35,171 nucleotides of DNA, from the NCBI GenBank assembly GCA_035689345.1, contig DASSLR010000037.1, positions 1 to 35,171 on the forward strand. Reading direction: 5' to 3'. This document shows positions 15,791-22,790 of this stretch, piece by piece (the stretch's first letter is position 1; every line of letters begins with the position of its first letter). The stretch is from CF-118 sp035689345 (GTDB lineage Bacteria; Chloroflexota; Dormibacteria; Dormibacterales; Dormibacteraceae). Below the pieces are notes generated by a model. That model was not told where the DNA came from. It did not search any database and worked only from the letters and a program-made list of their open reading frames with translations. The position numbers were made by a program, and so were the translations under genes.

Positions 15791-16495
15791 CTAAAAGAGG
15801 TGCGTCAGGTAGCGGCGCAGGAGCTTGGGGCCGCCTGGCTCCGTGTACGGAGGCACGAGCTGACGCATGCGTTCGTACGCCAGCTTGGTCAGGCGGACGG
15901 GGTCCTGGCCGGCGGTGGGGATGGGCGCGCCCACGAACACCGTCAACTTCTTCCGAAACCACACGTCCTTGGTGCCAGACAGGCCGACCGGGACGACGGG
16001 GACGCCGGCCCTGATGGCGAAGTGCGCAAAGCCCCGGTGAAAGGGCACGAGCTCCCCTTCCGCCGGGCCGTACTGGCCCTCGGGAAAGATGGCGATCGCC
16101 CCGCCGATCTCCAGGCAACGGTCGACGTGCTCGTAAAGACGCCTGTCGCCGTGCCGGCTCTTCACCACCGGCACATAGCCGCCGCTGTGGCGGACGACGA
16201 ACCACTGGAACTTCCGCGTCACGAGCAGTGTCGGGTCGGCCAGAAAGTGCAGTCGTGGCTCGATCGGAAACAGCAACAGCAGCAGGAACTCGTCGGGCCA
16301 GTTCAGGTGGTTGGCGATGACGATGTAGTTGGGGCCGCGCTTCTGCGGGATGTTCTCGGCGCCGTGGACTTCGATGTCGAATGCAAGCCGCATGATCGGC
16401 ACGGCGAAGAGGCGCACGATGCGATACGGGATGTTGGCCTTCGGGCCAACCGGCAGCAGGTCCGCCGCGGGCAGCGCCTCGTCCGCCGTCGCCAT
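15791..16495 (-). CDS. 1-acyl-sn-glycerol-3-phosphate acyltransferase-like (PlsC family)
   Basis: A 234-aa membrane-associated acyltransferase of the PlsC/LPLAT family, which transfers a fatty acyl chain to lysophosphatidate or a related lyso-lipid. Catalytic motif I NHLNWPDE (Asn62-His63...Asp68) and motif III FPEGQYGP (about 137-144) are present, with the late VPVVPVGLSGTKDVW typical of motif IV. The protein is similar in length to bacterial PlsC. It is 18 bp downstream of the MFS gene and upstream of the cyclic-nucleotide-binding gene. With neither plsB/plsY nor other lipid genes nearby, it may be an accessory acyltransferase tied to the signalling operon, rather than the housekeeping enzyme. 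Confidence 0.88.
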   Translation of the reverse strand: MATADEALPAADLLPVGPKANIPYRIVRLFAVPIMRLAFDIEVHGAENIPQKRGPNYIVIANHLNWPDEFLLLLLFPIEPRLHFLADPTLLVTRKFQWFVVRHSGGYVPVVKSRHGDRRLYEHVDRCLEIGGAIAIFPEGQYGPAEGELVPFHRGFAHFAIRAGVPVVPVGLSGTKDVWFRKKLTVFVGAPIPTAGQDPVRLTKLAYERMRQLVPPYTEPGGPKLLRRYLTHLF

Positions 16496-16513
16496 TTGGT
16501 GCTGGCGCGGAGT

Positions 16514-17722
16514 CTAGGTCACGACCGGCTTGAGCGCCTCCGCCGGCGGTGGCGCCACCGCCGAATACTTCTCCATCTGGCGTTCCGTGGGCAGGAACCA
16601 GGCGACCCCGATCGTGATCACCACGAGTATCACGTGCGTCATCAGCGAGCGCTGCAGCCCGATGGCGTCGCCGATGGCGCCGTTGATGGGCACGCCGACA
16701 GCCCCGGTGACGAAACCGAGACCCATGACCAGTCCGGACGCGAGGCCGGCGCGCGACGCCATCAATTGCTGCGCCATCAGGAGCATCAAGGGCGCGGTCG
16801 ACGCGGCGAGGAACCCGATGGCGATGCCGGTGAGGAATGCCCAAGGACCTGGGAACAGCGTGTACAGGAGGATGGCCGGGATGCTGAGCACGAGGGTGGC
16901 GATGATCACCGTTCGCCGTCCGTAGCGGTCGGCGAGCGCTCCGCAGCCGACAGTTCCGACCGCGCTGGAGAGCACGAGCGTCGTGACGAGCGGTCCGTAG
17001 AAGCCTGGACCGTAGCCGAGTTCCTTGTACCAGGTGGGCGTGAACGACTGGAACACGTAGACGGTCCAGCTGCGCGACATCATCACGCCGATGACCGCGG
17101 CGAGCGCGAGCATGGGCACGACCTGCGTCGATGCGGGCGCGGGCTTGCGCTCGGTCGCGGCGCCCGTCTTCAACCTTCCCATCCGCCACAGCAGGTAGGT
17201 GCCGGTGGCGATGCCGGGCAGCACCAGCAGCCCCGTGCCGTGCAGCCCAAAAAACGAGAACAGACTGATGCCGATGAGCGGACCGATCGCCACTCCGACC
17301 GTGCCCGCGGTCACGTAGATCGACATGCCCGCGCTGCGGCTGCGCTTGGGGAGCAGAGCGCGGACGTCGAGCGCGCCGAGCGGGTGGAACGCGCCGGAAC
17401 CCAGGCCGGAGGCGCACGCGAGCGCGACGAGCAGCGGGAAGGTGGGCACGAACCCGACGAGGGCGAACGTGACCGCGGTCCACGCGAGCGTGAGGCCCGT
17501 GAGCCGCGTGCCGTAGCGGTCGGCGATGACTCCGAACAGTGGCTGCGAGATCGCCGCCATTCCGCTGTACGCGAGGCTGATGAGGCCGACAGTGGCCAGG
17601 TTCAGGTCGAACCGCCCGATGAGCAGTGGATAAAGGACGGGGATGACGCCGACGTAGCTGTCGACCGTCAGGTGGCCGAGCATCAGCGTGATGAGCTTCC
17701 CGTCGCGCAGGAAGTCCCTCAC
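16514..17722 (-). CDS. MFS transporter, fosmidomycin-resistance (Fsr)-like
   Basis: A 402-aa major facilitator with about 12 hydrophobic helices in two halves. The N-terminus (LMLGHLTVDSYVGVIPVLYPLL) matches the Fsr family pattern, with an MFS motif A-like loop after helix 2 (GVIADRYGTR) and its counterpart in the second half (GALADRYGRR). Family members export fosmidomycin or related small molecules; substrate here is unknown. The start is GTG at 17720-17722 (MRDFLRDGKL). It follows the ECF sigma gene by 27 bp and precedes plsC by 18 bp, in the same direction, so it is likely transcribed with both. Confidence 0.88.
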   Translation of the reverse strand: MRDFLRDGKLITLMLGHLTVDSYVGVIPVLYPLLIGRFDLNLATVGLISLAYSGMAAISQPLFGVIADRYGTRLTGLTLAWTAVTFALVGFVPTFPLLVALACASGLGSGAFHPLGALDVRALLPKRSRSAGMSIYVTAGTVGVAIGPLIGISLFSFFGLHGTGLLVLPGIATGTYLLWRMGRLKTGAATERKPAPASTQVVPMLALAAVIGVMMSRSWTVYVFQSFTPTWYKELGYGPGFYGPLVTTLVLSSAVGTVGCGALADRYGRRTVIIATLVLSIPAILLYTLFPGPWAFLTGIAIGFLAASTAPLMLLMAQQLMASRAGLASGLVMGLGFVTGAVGVPINGAIGDAIGLQRSLMTHVILVVITIGVAWFLPTERQMEKYSAVAPPPAEALKPVVT

Positions 17723-17749
17723 GCGGACTAGGTTAGCGAGCTACGTCGT

Positions 17750-18292
17750 TTACGCCTCGATACGCGTGCGCAGCTTCGCGAGGCCGCCGGCGATGCGCTG
17801 GCCGACGGTGCGTTCCGACACTCCCAACGCGGCTGCGATCTCGCGGTTGGTGTAGCCGTGGTAGTACCGCATGACCAGCGCGGCGGCCTGTTTCGGTGGA
17901 AGGCGGCGCAACTCGTCGAGGATGGTCGTGGTCCTCGCGGTGTCCGGCGGGTCCGAATGGAGGCGCAGCGGACCGAGCCGGCCGAGCAAGGACGGCAGCG
18001 CCCGGATCGTCTCCTTGCGCTTGAAGGAGATCGCGGTGTTGATCGCGATGCGGTGGAGCCAGGCCTCGGCGGGGACCTCGGCCTTCCAGCGCGACCACGC
18101 GCTCAGCGCGCGGGCGAAGGCTTCCTGCGCGCAATCTTCGGCCGCCTCCTGCGAGCCGACCACTCCGACCAGCGTGCGCACGACGCGGGCGTAGCTCGTG
18201 CGGTAGAGGCGGTCGAAGTCCTCGGCCGATCCCGGTGCGTATCCGGTGGCGAGTTCCTGCTCGCGGTCCCTCTCACTGATCGCGGCGAGCAC
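17750..18292 (-). CDS. ECF-type RNA polymerase sigma factor (SigE-like)
   Basis: A 180-aa ECF sigma factor. Region 2: DFDRLYRTSYARVVRTLVGVVGSQEAAEDCAQEAFARAL followed by WLHRIAINTAISF. Region 4: LRRLPPKQAAALVMRYYHGYTNREIAAALGVSERTVGQRIAGGLAKL, a clear helix-turn-helix. Start GTG 18290-18292. The upstream gene, 24 bp away on the same strand, encodes a small bitopic membrane protein that could be its regulator; genes downstream (MFS, PlsC, cyclic-nucleotide system) are candidate regulon members by position. Confidence 0.92.
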   Translation of the reverse strand: MLAAISERDREQELATGYAPGSAEDFDRLYRTSYARVVRTLVGVVGSQEAAEDCAQEAFARALSAWSRWKAEVPAEAWLHRIAINTAISFKRKETIRALPSLLGRLGPLRLHSDPPDTARTTTILDELRRLPPKQAAALVMRYYHGYTNREIAAALGVSERTVGQRIAGGLAKLRTRIEA

Positions 18293-18316
18293 TACCCCTT
18301 CCCCGTCCGCCGCAAC

Positions 18317-18781
18317 CTAGCCGTCCCCTCCTTCTCCGGGCGACGGCCCGCTGGTCGGACCCTCGGACCCGCTCGGCTCCGGTGACTCGGGATGCTGGCC
18401 CGAGGAGGGCGAGTCGGACGGCTCACGCTCGGTGTCCGGTGACTGCGCCGGCTTCTCGCTGGGTTCCGCTGCCTCGCTCGGTGACGGTCTGGCCGCCGGT
18501 TCGTCAGAGGGCGTGACGACCGGCGGGTTGAAGTGGCTCGTCCACTGCGACAGCCGCAGCCACTGGCCCGGGTCGGGGCTGCCGGTCGCGGCGGTGGCCA
18601 GCCCGGCGAAGGCGATCGTGGCGGCCATCGCCAGGGCCAGAGGCCGTGCGACGCGCCATACGGCGCGGCGGCGCCGGTGGCGCAGGGCCGGCCGGGCCGC
18701 GGGCGTGCGCACGTCCAGGCCGTCCAGCTCGGCCCGCAGCCGCCTCGCGAAAGTTCCCTCGAAGGTGTCGACCGCCTGCAT
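18317..18781 (-). CDS. Small single-pass membrane protein with Ser/Pro/Glu-rich tail
   Basis: A 154-aa protein I do not recognise by family. It has a basic N-terminus of ~45 residues (RRLRAELDGLDVR...RHRRRRAVWRV), one transmembrane helix (~48-66, LALAMAATIAFAGLATAATG), and then an extracytoplasmic low-complexity tail of ~65 residues dominated by Ser, Pro, Glu, Asp and Gly, suggestive of a disordered wall-spanning segment. It precedes the ECF sigma gene by 24 bp. Size, topology and position would suit a regulator of that sigma factor, but no anti-sigma motif is seen. ATG start at 18781. Confidence 0.7.
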   Translation of the reverse strand: MQAVDTFEGTFARRLRAELDGLDVRTPAARPALRHRRRRAVWRVARPLALAMAATIAFAGLATAATGSPDPGQWLRLSQWTSHFNPPVVTPSDEPAARPSPSEAAEPSEKPAQSPDTEREPSDSPSSGQHPESPEPSGSEGPTSGPSPGEGGDG

Positions 18782-18813
18782 CGCAGCTACATGACGCTTG
18801 ACGCCCTCGAGGT

Positions 18814-18830
18814 CGGAAGTCCGGCTTCCG
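18814..18830. repeat. Inverted repeat in the divergent promoter region
   Basis: Perfect 6-bp inverted repeat CGGAAG-TCCGG-CTTCCG in the 106-bp space between the sigma-factor run (minus) and the ferric-reductase run (plus). It is followed by two CTTTAGG copies (18832 and 18852 regions) and a GGAACC. It could be an operator, a hairpin or overlapping ECF -35 elements; no convincing promoter pair could be assigned. Confidence 0.4.
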
Positions 18831-18887
18831 CCTTTAGGCGGCTGGTGCGTCTTTAGGAACCGACCAGATCAGAGAGGGAGGTCCGAC

Positions 18888-19301
18888 ATGTCTTCGACTC
18901 CGACTTCGAACGTCCTCGCCGAAGCCGCGTCCCGGTTGATGACCGCGATCGCGATTGGGGCGTTCTCGACGGCCGCCGCGGGGGCCGGAACGGCCATCAT
19001 CCTGACCGGCAGCGCCAGCCCGGCCGCCTGGGTGGCCGCCTATCAGCATGCCCAGGAGTGCTCGATGGACGGAGCGGCGCAGGATCCGAACTGCAGCCCC
19101 GCGGCCGCTCGAGCCCTGGCCGAGGAGCAGCTCGCGGCGCAGCTGGAGCAGAAGGCGTCCGATCTGAAAGCCCGGCAGACTCCGGGCGCCGGCGCCTCGA
19201 GCGGCGCGGGCGGACCGGCCCCGAGCTCTCCCGCGGCGGCGCCGGCCGCGCCGGCTCCAACCACGCACAGCGACGACGGGGGCGAGGGCAACGATGACTG
19301 A
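18888..19301 (+). CDS. Small membrane/exported protein with Ala/Pro-rich tail
   Basis: A 137-aa protein of no recognised family. A hydrophobic segment at ~18-36 (LMTAIAIGAFSTAAAGAGTAIIL) is followed by a short region with two Cys (AYQHAQECSMDGAAQDPNCSPAAARA), a predicted helix (EEQLAAQLEQKASDLKARQ) and an Ala/Pro/Ser-rich acidic end. The two Cys may form a disulfide outside the membrane. ATG 18888 is preceded by a strong GAGGGAGG ribosome site, which is why I reject the longer open frame from 18798. The next gene starts 8 bp before its stop, so the three genes to 20336 form an operon. Confidence 0.72.
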   Translation: MSSTPTSNVLAEAASRLMTAIAIGAFSTAAAGAGTAIILTGSASPAAWVAAYQHAQECSMDGAAQDPNCSPAAARALAEEQLAAQLEQKASDLKARQTPGAGASSGAGGPAPSSPAAAPAAPAPTTHSDDGGEGNDD

Positions 19302-19650
19302 CCTCGCTCGCATCACGCCGATCAGCACACAGTCGACGCGCAAGAAATCCAATGACCGCCTCGCGAGGCGGGTCACCACCGGGGCCGTCAGCCTTGCGGT
19401 TTGTCTTGCGGGCGTTCTGACCGGCGCCGCATCAGGTGGCCAGGTCGCGGCGCGCACGGCGATCGGGCCAAGCACGCAGCCCGACGACCCCGGCTCGACC
19501 ACGCTCGCCAAAGCGTTCGCCGACTATGAGGCGGCGGTCGCGGCCCAGCACCACGCGTCCTCGCCCGCACCCGCACGGCTGCAAGCGCCGGCTGCGCCGC
19601 CGCGCCGCACCGCCGCACCGGCCCCGGTGGCGGTCACCGGCGGGTCATGA
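19294..19650 (+). CDS. Small exported/membrane protein, unknown function
   Basis: A 118-aa protein with a basic N-terminus (TRKKSNDRLARR), a hydrophobic segment (~27-46, VTTGAVSLAVCLAGVLTGAASGG) and an Ala/Pro-rich tail with two adjacent His (AQHHASS). No family recognised. It overlaps the preceding gene by 8 bp and the next by 4 bp (ATGA), which argues strongly that it is real and translated with the haem membrane protein. It may be a periplasmic partner of that protein, but nothing in the sequence proves it. Confidence 0.68.
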   Translation: MTDLARITPISTQSTRKKSNDRLARRVTTGAVSLAVCLAGVLTGAASGGQVAARTAIGPSTQPDDPGSTTLAKAFADYEAAVAAQHHASSPAPARLQAPAAPPRRTAAPAPVAVTGGS

Positions 19651-20336
19651 CGGCGCCCAGCCCGCTCTGGTTCGTGACGCGCGGCGCCGGCACGGTGAGC
19701 CTGGTTCTGCTCACCGTGGTCGTGGTCCTGGGCATCGCCACCACGACCAGGCAGTCGAGCGACCGGTGGCCTCGCTTTCTGAGCCCCCGTCTCCACTCCA
19801 ACCTGGCGCTGGCCACGATCGTTTTCCTCCTCCTGCACATCGCGACCGCCGTCCTGGATCCATTCGCGCACCTGCGATGGCAGGACGCGATCGTCCCGTT
19901 TGGCGCCTCGTACCGCCCTCTATGGCTCGGCCTCGGCGTGGTCGCGGCGGAGCTGGTGGCGGCGCTCGCCATCAGCAGCGCTGTGCGACCGTACATCGGC
20001 TACCGCGCATGGCGGGTCGTGCACTGGATCGCCTATGCCTGCTGGCCCGTGGGCCTGCTGCACGGACTGGGGACGGGCAGCGATGTCCGGTCTGGGTGGT
20101 TCGAGCTGATCGACGCGGTGTGCGTGGGGGCGGTGGCCTCGACCGTCGTCGCGTGGAGGCTGGCTCACGGCTGGCCGCAAGCGGCCCGGTTCAGGACGCT
20201 CACCGCGATGGGCTCCGGCGTGGGCATCGTGGTGCTGATCCTCTGGATGCTGAACGGGCCGCTGGCTCCTGGCTGGGCGCGCGCCGCGGGCACGCCGCCC
20301 GACCTTCTGCACACGACCGCATCCTCCAGCCGGTAG
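19647..20336 (+). CDS. Ferric-reductase-like transmembrane haem protein
   Basis: A 229-aa integral membrane protein with about six helices, resembling the ferric reductase-like domain (MsrQ/YedZ and Nox-type cores). Likely haem-ligand histidines lie in two helices: LHSNLALATIVFLLLHIATAVLD and VHWIAYACWPVGLLHGLG, giving spaced His residues facing each other across the membrane. Such proteins pass electrons across the membrane to iron, a methionine sulfoxide reductase or other acceptors. There is no C-terminal FAD/NAD domain, so a separate donor is needed. It starts within an ATGA overlap with the small gene before it. Convergent with the next gene, five bases away. Confidence 0.82.
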   Translation: MTAPSPLWFVTRGAGTVSLVLLTVVVVLGIATTTRQSSDRWPRFLSPRLHSNLALATIVFLLLHIATAVLDPFAHLRWQDAIVPFGASYRPLWLGLGVVAAELVAALAISSAVRPYIGYRAWRVVHWIAYACWPVGLLHGLGTGSDVRSGWFELIDAVCVGAVASTVVAWRLAHGWPQAARFRTLTAMGSGVGIVVLILWMLNGPLAPGWARAAGTPPDLLHTTASSSR

Positions 20337-20341
20337 GCCGC

Positions 20342-21016
20342 CTAGCTCCAGACGCTCTTGCTCTTGAGGCCGGCCGCGCGGATGGCTGTGCCGTTGAGCT
20401 CCTTGCCCGCGGCGTGCAACCCGCGCGCCGGCCACCTGCACGTGATCGTGATCGGGCCGTCGGGTGGTAGCGGCCACACGAAATAGTGGTAGTCCCACCG
20501 GGTGTCGCTTGCGCTGCCGCTCATCGGGCCGATGACGGGGCCTTGTGGCTCGGGCGGATCCTTGCCTTCGCTCCACTCCTGGAAGTAGTTCATTAGCTCT
20601 GGGCTCGGTCCGAATCCAGGTCTTCGCGAATCGCGTCCGTCGCTGTAGCGGATACCGATGTTGAAGCCGGCCTTTTCGTCGGGCTCATGCGGCCCGAAAC
20701 CGGTTCGAATCGGGTCTTTCGACCGCATCGCGATTCCGAACGTGAACCCGTTCGAGTAGGCGACGCAGTCGGTGAAGGCGATGATGAGTCGCGGCTGCGA
20801 AGCGAGAACCATGCGCGCGGGCACGGCGACTCCGATCTCGTCATCCGGTGGCCCGCTCCAGTTCGGACGCGGAGGCGATCCTTCCCGGACCGGCGCCTTG
20901 TCCCTGCGAAACGCGACGATCGGCGCAAAGGGCCGGTAACCGGTCCATCCAAACAAAGCGAGGACTCCGTACCAGAAAGTCCTCAGCCGCCAGCGGAGGG
21001 AGCCGATGCGGTCCAC
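20342..21016 (-). CDS. Hypothetical protein with N-terminal hydrophobic segment
   Basis: A 224-aa protein of no recognised family. A short amphipathic/hydrophobic N-terminus (WRLRTFWYGVLALFGWTGYRPF) may anchor it; the remainder is beta-rich with motifs IAFTDCVAYSNGFTFGIAMRSKD, FNIGIRYSDGR and YHYFVWPLPPDGPITITCRWPARG, a pattern of alternating polar/aromatic strands. Similar sequences are seen in small unannotated actinobacterial proteins, but I cannot name one. The start is GTG 21014-21016. It is divergent from the next gene with only ~40 bp between. Confidence 0.7.
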   Translation of the reverse strand: MDRIGSLRWRLRTFWYGVLALFGWTGYRPFAPIVAFRRDKAPVREGSPPRPNWSGPPDDEIGVAVPARMVLASQPRLIIAFTDCVAYSNGFTFGIAMRSKDPIRTGFGPHEPDEKAGFNIGIRYSDGRDSRRPGFGPSPELMNYFQEWSEGKDPPEPQGPVIGPMSGSASDTRWDYHYFVWPLPPDGPITITCRWPARGLHAAGKELNGTAIRAAGLKSKSVWS

Positions 21017-21043
21017 AGCTTCTCGATTTTGCAGCCTCGCAGC

Positions 21044-21049
21044 TAGACT
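21044..21049 (+). promoter_or_regulatory. Possible -10 element (TAGACT)
   Basis: GCTAGACTG, the same octamer core as at 6570-6577, lies 6 nt before an ATC codon (21056) from which an open frame leads straight into the membrane protein at 21149-21568. If real it implies a leaderless or near-leaderless transcript. Confidence 0.3.
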
Positions 21050-21148
21050 GCCGCCATCGTCGATCTCAAGGACGGCGGCTTCGAGCTACCGGCGTACCCC
21101 CGCGATTTTCAAGTCCGGATTATCAATTTCCTCCGTTGGGGGACTCCT

Positions 21149-21568
21149 TTGCTCGCGCTCGCTGGAACGGCGCTCAGCGTCTACGTGCTGGTGCGCTACA
21201 GCCTGTGGTCGCAGCTTGGGGCATCGATCGGACTGTGGGCGTTCTTCATCGTCTGCGGCGCGGTCGTGTTTTTCGGCATGCGTCCTCCGTATGTGCGCGC
21301 GAACGCCGAACAGGTCTGGGCCAACGGGCTCGAATCCTTCTTCGCCCCTACCCGGATGCCCAGAGCCGACCTCGCCTACATCTTTCGCGGCCGCGCCCTT
21401 GTTGGTAACCGTTTCAAGACCTGGCAGCCTGCTTACTTTCTGGTCACGAAGGACGAGACGCCGAAGATCGCGCTGCTGGGCGAAACGTTCACGGATGAGG
21501 GCATGACCGAGCTCGCCAAGCGCCTCGACGTGCCGATCAAAGGCGACTTCACGGCCCAGATTCGATGA
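21149..21568 (+). CDS. Small two-helix membrane protein (start uncertain)
   Basis: A 139-aa protein from the first canonical start (TTG 21149), unknown family. Two transmembrane helices (LALAGTALSVYVLV and IGLWAFFIVCGAVVFFGM) precede a cytosolic domain (RADLAYIFRGRALVG...SYFLVTKDETPKIALLGETFTDEGM) reminiscent of PH-like (bPH) domains. TTG 21149 falls at the beginning of the first helix. The frame stays open another 31 codons upstream to an ATC at 21056, adding a plausible cytosolic N-terminus (VDLKDGGFELPAYPRDF), but there is no ATG, GTG or TTG in that stretch. The true start is therefore unresolved. Confidence 0.65.
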   Translation: MLALAGTALSVYVLVRYSLWSQLGASIGLWAFFIVCGAVVFFGMRPPYVRANAEQVWANGLESFFAPTRMPRADLAYIFRGRALVGNRFKTWQPAYFLVTKDETPKIALLGETFTDEGMTELAKRLDVPIKGDFTAQIR

Positions 21569-21572
21569 CCAG

Positions 21573-21612
21573 TGGTGCCGGCGACAGGATTCGAACCTGC
21601 GACCATCGGTTT
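21573..21612 (-). repeat. tRNA-Lys 3'-end duplicate (attachment-site-like direct repeat)
   Basis: These 40 bases are identical to 25297-25336, the 3' part of the intact tRNA-Lys gene, from the anticodon loop through the T arm to the encoded CCA, in the same orientation. The 5' half of a tRNA is absent: after the repeat the sequence diverges at once. Such partial tRNA copies mark the distal junction of elements that integrated into a tRNA 3' end by site-specific recombination. It bounds a 3.7-kb segment whose other end is the intact tRNA. Confidence 0.9.
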
Positions 21613-21690
21613 TGAAAGGCTTGCCCCGAACTCCGCGGGACGCCTACGCCTCAAACATGCGGCGCCGGAGCACTGGCGCAATCGGTCGCG

Positions 21691-22191
21691 TCAACTGGCG
21701 GAGGTATCGCTACGGCGTATGCCTTGAGCCTTAATGCGCTGCTGAAGGATCGTCAAGGCGTTCACGAGATCCTCGGGACGAGGCGGACACCCGGGAATGT
21801 AGACGTCCACCGGCACGATCTTGTCAACTCCCTGCAGAAGCGCGTAGTTGTTGAACACGCCCCCAGTCGAAGCGCACGCTCCCATTGCGATGACCCACTT
21901 TGGCTCCGGCATCTGGTCGTAGATCGTCCGGAGAACGGGCGCCATCTTCTGCGACACGCGGCCCGACACGATCAGCAGATCGGCTTGGCGGGGCGAGGCG
22001 CGAAAGATTTCCGAGCCGAAGCGTGCGAGGTCGATGCCGGCCGTGGTGGCTGCGATCATTTCGATAGCGCAGCACGCAAGGCCGAATTGTGCTGGCCAGA
22101 CTGAGTTGCCTCGGCCCCAGCCGATGAGCTTTCCTAATGTCGTCGTTAGGAAGCTATTTCCGAGTCTCTCGCCAGGGTCTTCCTGCCCCAT
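21691..22191 (-). CDS. nuoB: NADH-quinone oxidoreductase subunit B (NuoB), isolated
   Basis: A full-length 166-aa NuoB, the complex I subunit that holds the terminal [4Fe-4S] cluster N2 next to the quinone site. All four cluster cysteines are present: the tandem Cys40-Cys41 in FGLACCAIEM, Cys106 in MGACASTGG and Cys135 in IPGCPPRPED. Family motifs LLIVSGRVSQKMAPVLRTIYDQMPEPKWVIAMG are intact. It is not beside nuoA, nuoC or nuoD; its neighbours are a GMC stump and an unknown gene, within a segment bounded by tRNA-Lys repeats. It may be a second copy moved with the island, or part of a scattered complex I. ATG 22189-22191; the short C-terminal tail (RRSDTSAS) is not conserved in the family. Confidence 0.92.
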   Translation of the reverse strand: MGQEDPGERLGNSFLTTTLGKLIGWGRGNSVWPAQFGLACCAIEMIAATTAGIDLARFGSEIFRASPRQADLLIVSGRVSQKMAPVLRTIYDQMPEPKWVIAMGACASTGGVFNNYALLQGVDKIVPVDVYIPGCPPRPEDLVNALTILQQRIKAQGIRRSDTSAS

Positions 22192-22211
22192 TCGGCCAAC
22201 GTCCCGCTGCC

Positions 22212-22400
22212 TCAGCCCGCGGCCCTAATCTCATCCGCCGTTCGGCGCGCGAGCGCCATGATCGTCACCATCGGGTTGATTCGTGTGGCGTTCGGGAAAG
22301 CGCTGCCGTCGCCGATCCACACTCCTTTGATGTCGTGAAGTTCGCCGCGTGTGTGCACACGCTGTGTTCGTCAGATGTCACCTTCACCGTGGCGTCATCC
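22212..22400 (-). pseudogene. GMC oxidoreductase C-terminal remnant
   Basis: The minus strand reads, without a start, ...VTSDEHSVHTRGELHD then IKGVWIGDGSAFPNATRI and NPMVTIMALARRTADEI, ending in TGA at 22212. This is the C-terminal FAD-binding signature of GMC (glucose-methanol-choline) oxidoreductases, with the conserved DGS-FP and NPMxTIMALARR. Only about 60 codons survive; the remaining ~450 residues, including the FAD Rossmann motif, are missing and the upstream sequence is a different gene in another frame. It is a truncated gene, probably cut by a deletion or insertion within the island. Confidence 0.8.
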
Positions 22401-22746
22401 GATCCGCGCCGATCGCCTGCCGGTTGAGCAGCTCCTTCAGAAGGTCACCGGTCAATTTGGAGCTCTGGAACGTGTGCCCGGCGTCCAGCAGAGTCCAGTA
22501 CAGACGGAGGACCAGCTCGCTCCGCCCCACCGCCGTGGCGTGCCAGTAGGGGGAGTCACGGAAGGCTCTGCTAGCTTCCCGAGCCACGGTCTCGGCCACG
22601 GCATCCGTGACGCCCTTTCCTTTCAGGTAACCGTGAACAAACTCATCGGGAACGATCGGGTGCAATTCGGCCCATGTCGCTGAGCCCTTGTATCTGCGTC
22701 CGGCCGGTGCTGGTGGGGAGATGGCTGGCGCTTCCATGGGCGCCAT
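22384..22746 (-). CDS. Hypothetical protein, 120 aa
   Basis: A small protein of no recognised family, without signal peptide or membrane helix. The sequence has a central helical region (IVPDEFVHGYLKGKGVTDAVAETVAREASRAF) and WHATAVGRSELVLRLYWTLLDAGHTF, and ends just inside the GMC remnant in a different frame, so its last ~6 codons may be junction-derived. ATG at 22746 or 22737 (MEAPAIS). It lies between the GMC stump and the LuxR-type regulator, inside the tRNA-bounded segment. It could itself be a truncated protein whose true C-terminus was lost at the same junction. Confidence 0.5.
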   Translation of the reverse strand: MAPMEAPAISPPAPAGRRYKGSATWAELHPIVPDEFVHGYLKGKGVTDAVAETVAREASRAFRDSPYWHATAVGRSELVLRLYWTLLDAGHTFQSSKLTGDLLKELLNRQAIGADRMTPR

Positions 22747-22790
22747 TTTTCGCCTGCAGGCGGCTGCCCCAACACCGGGAAATTACGGAT

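Noticed and set aside
21433..21681. 82-aa minus-strand frame across the tRNA remnant
   Set aside because: Covers the partial tRNA copy and the antisense of a better gene; a common artefact of tRNA 3' ends.
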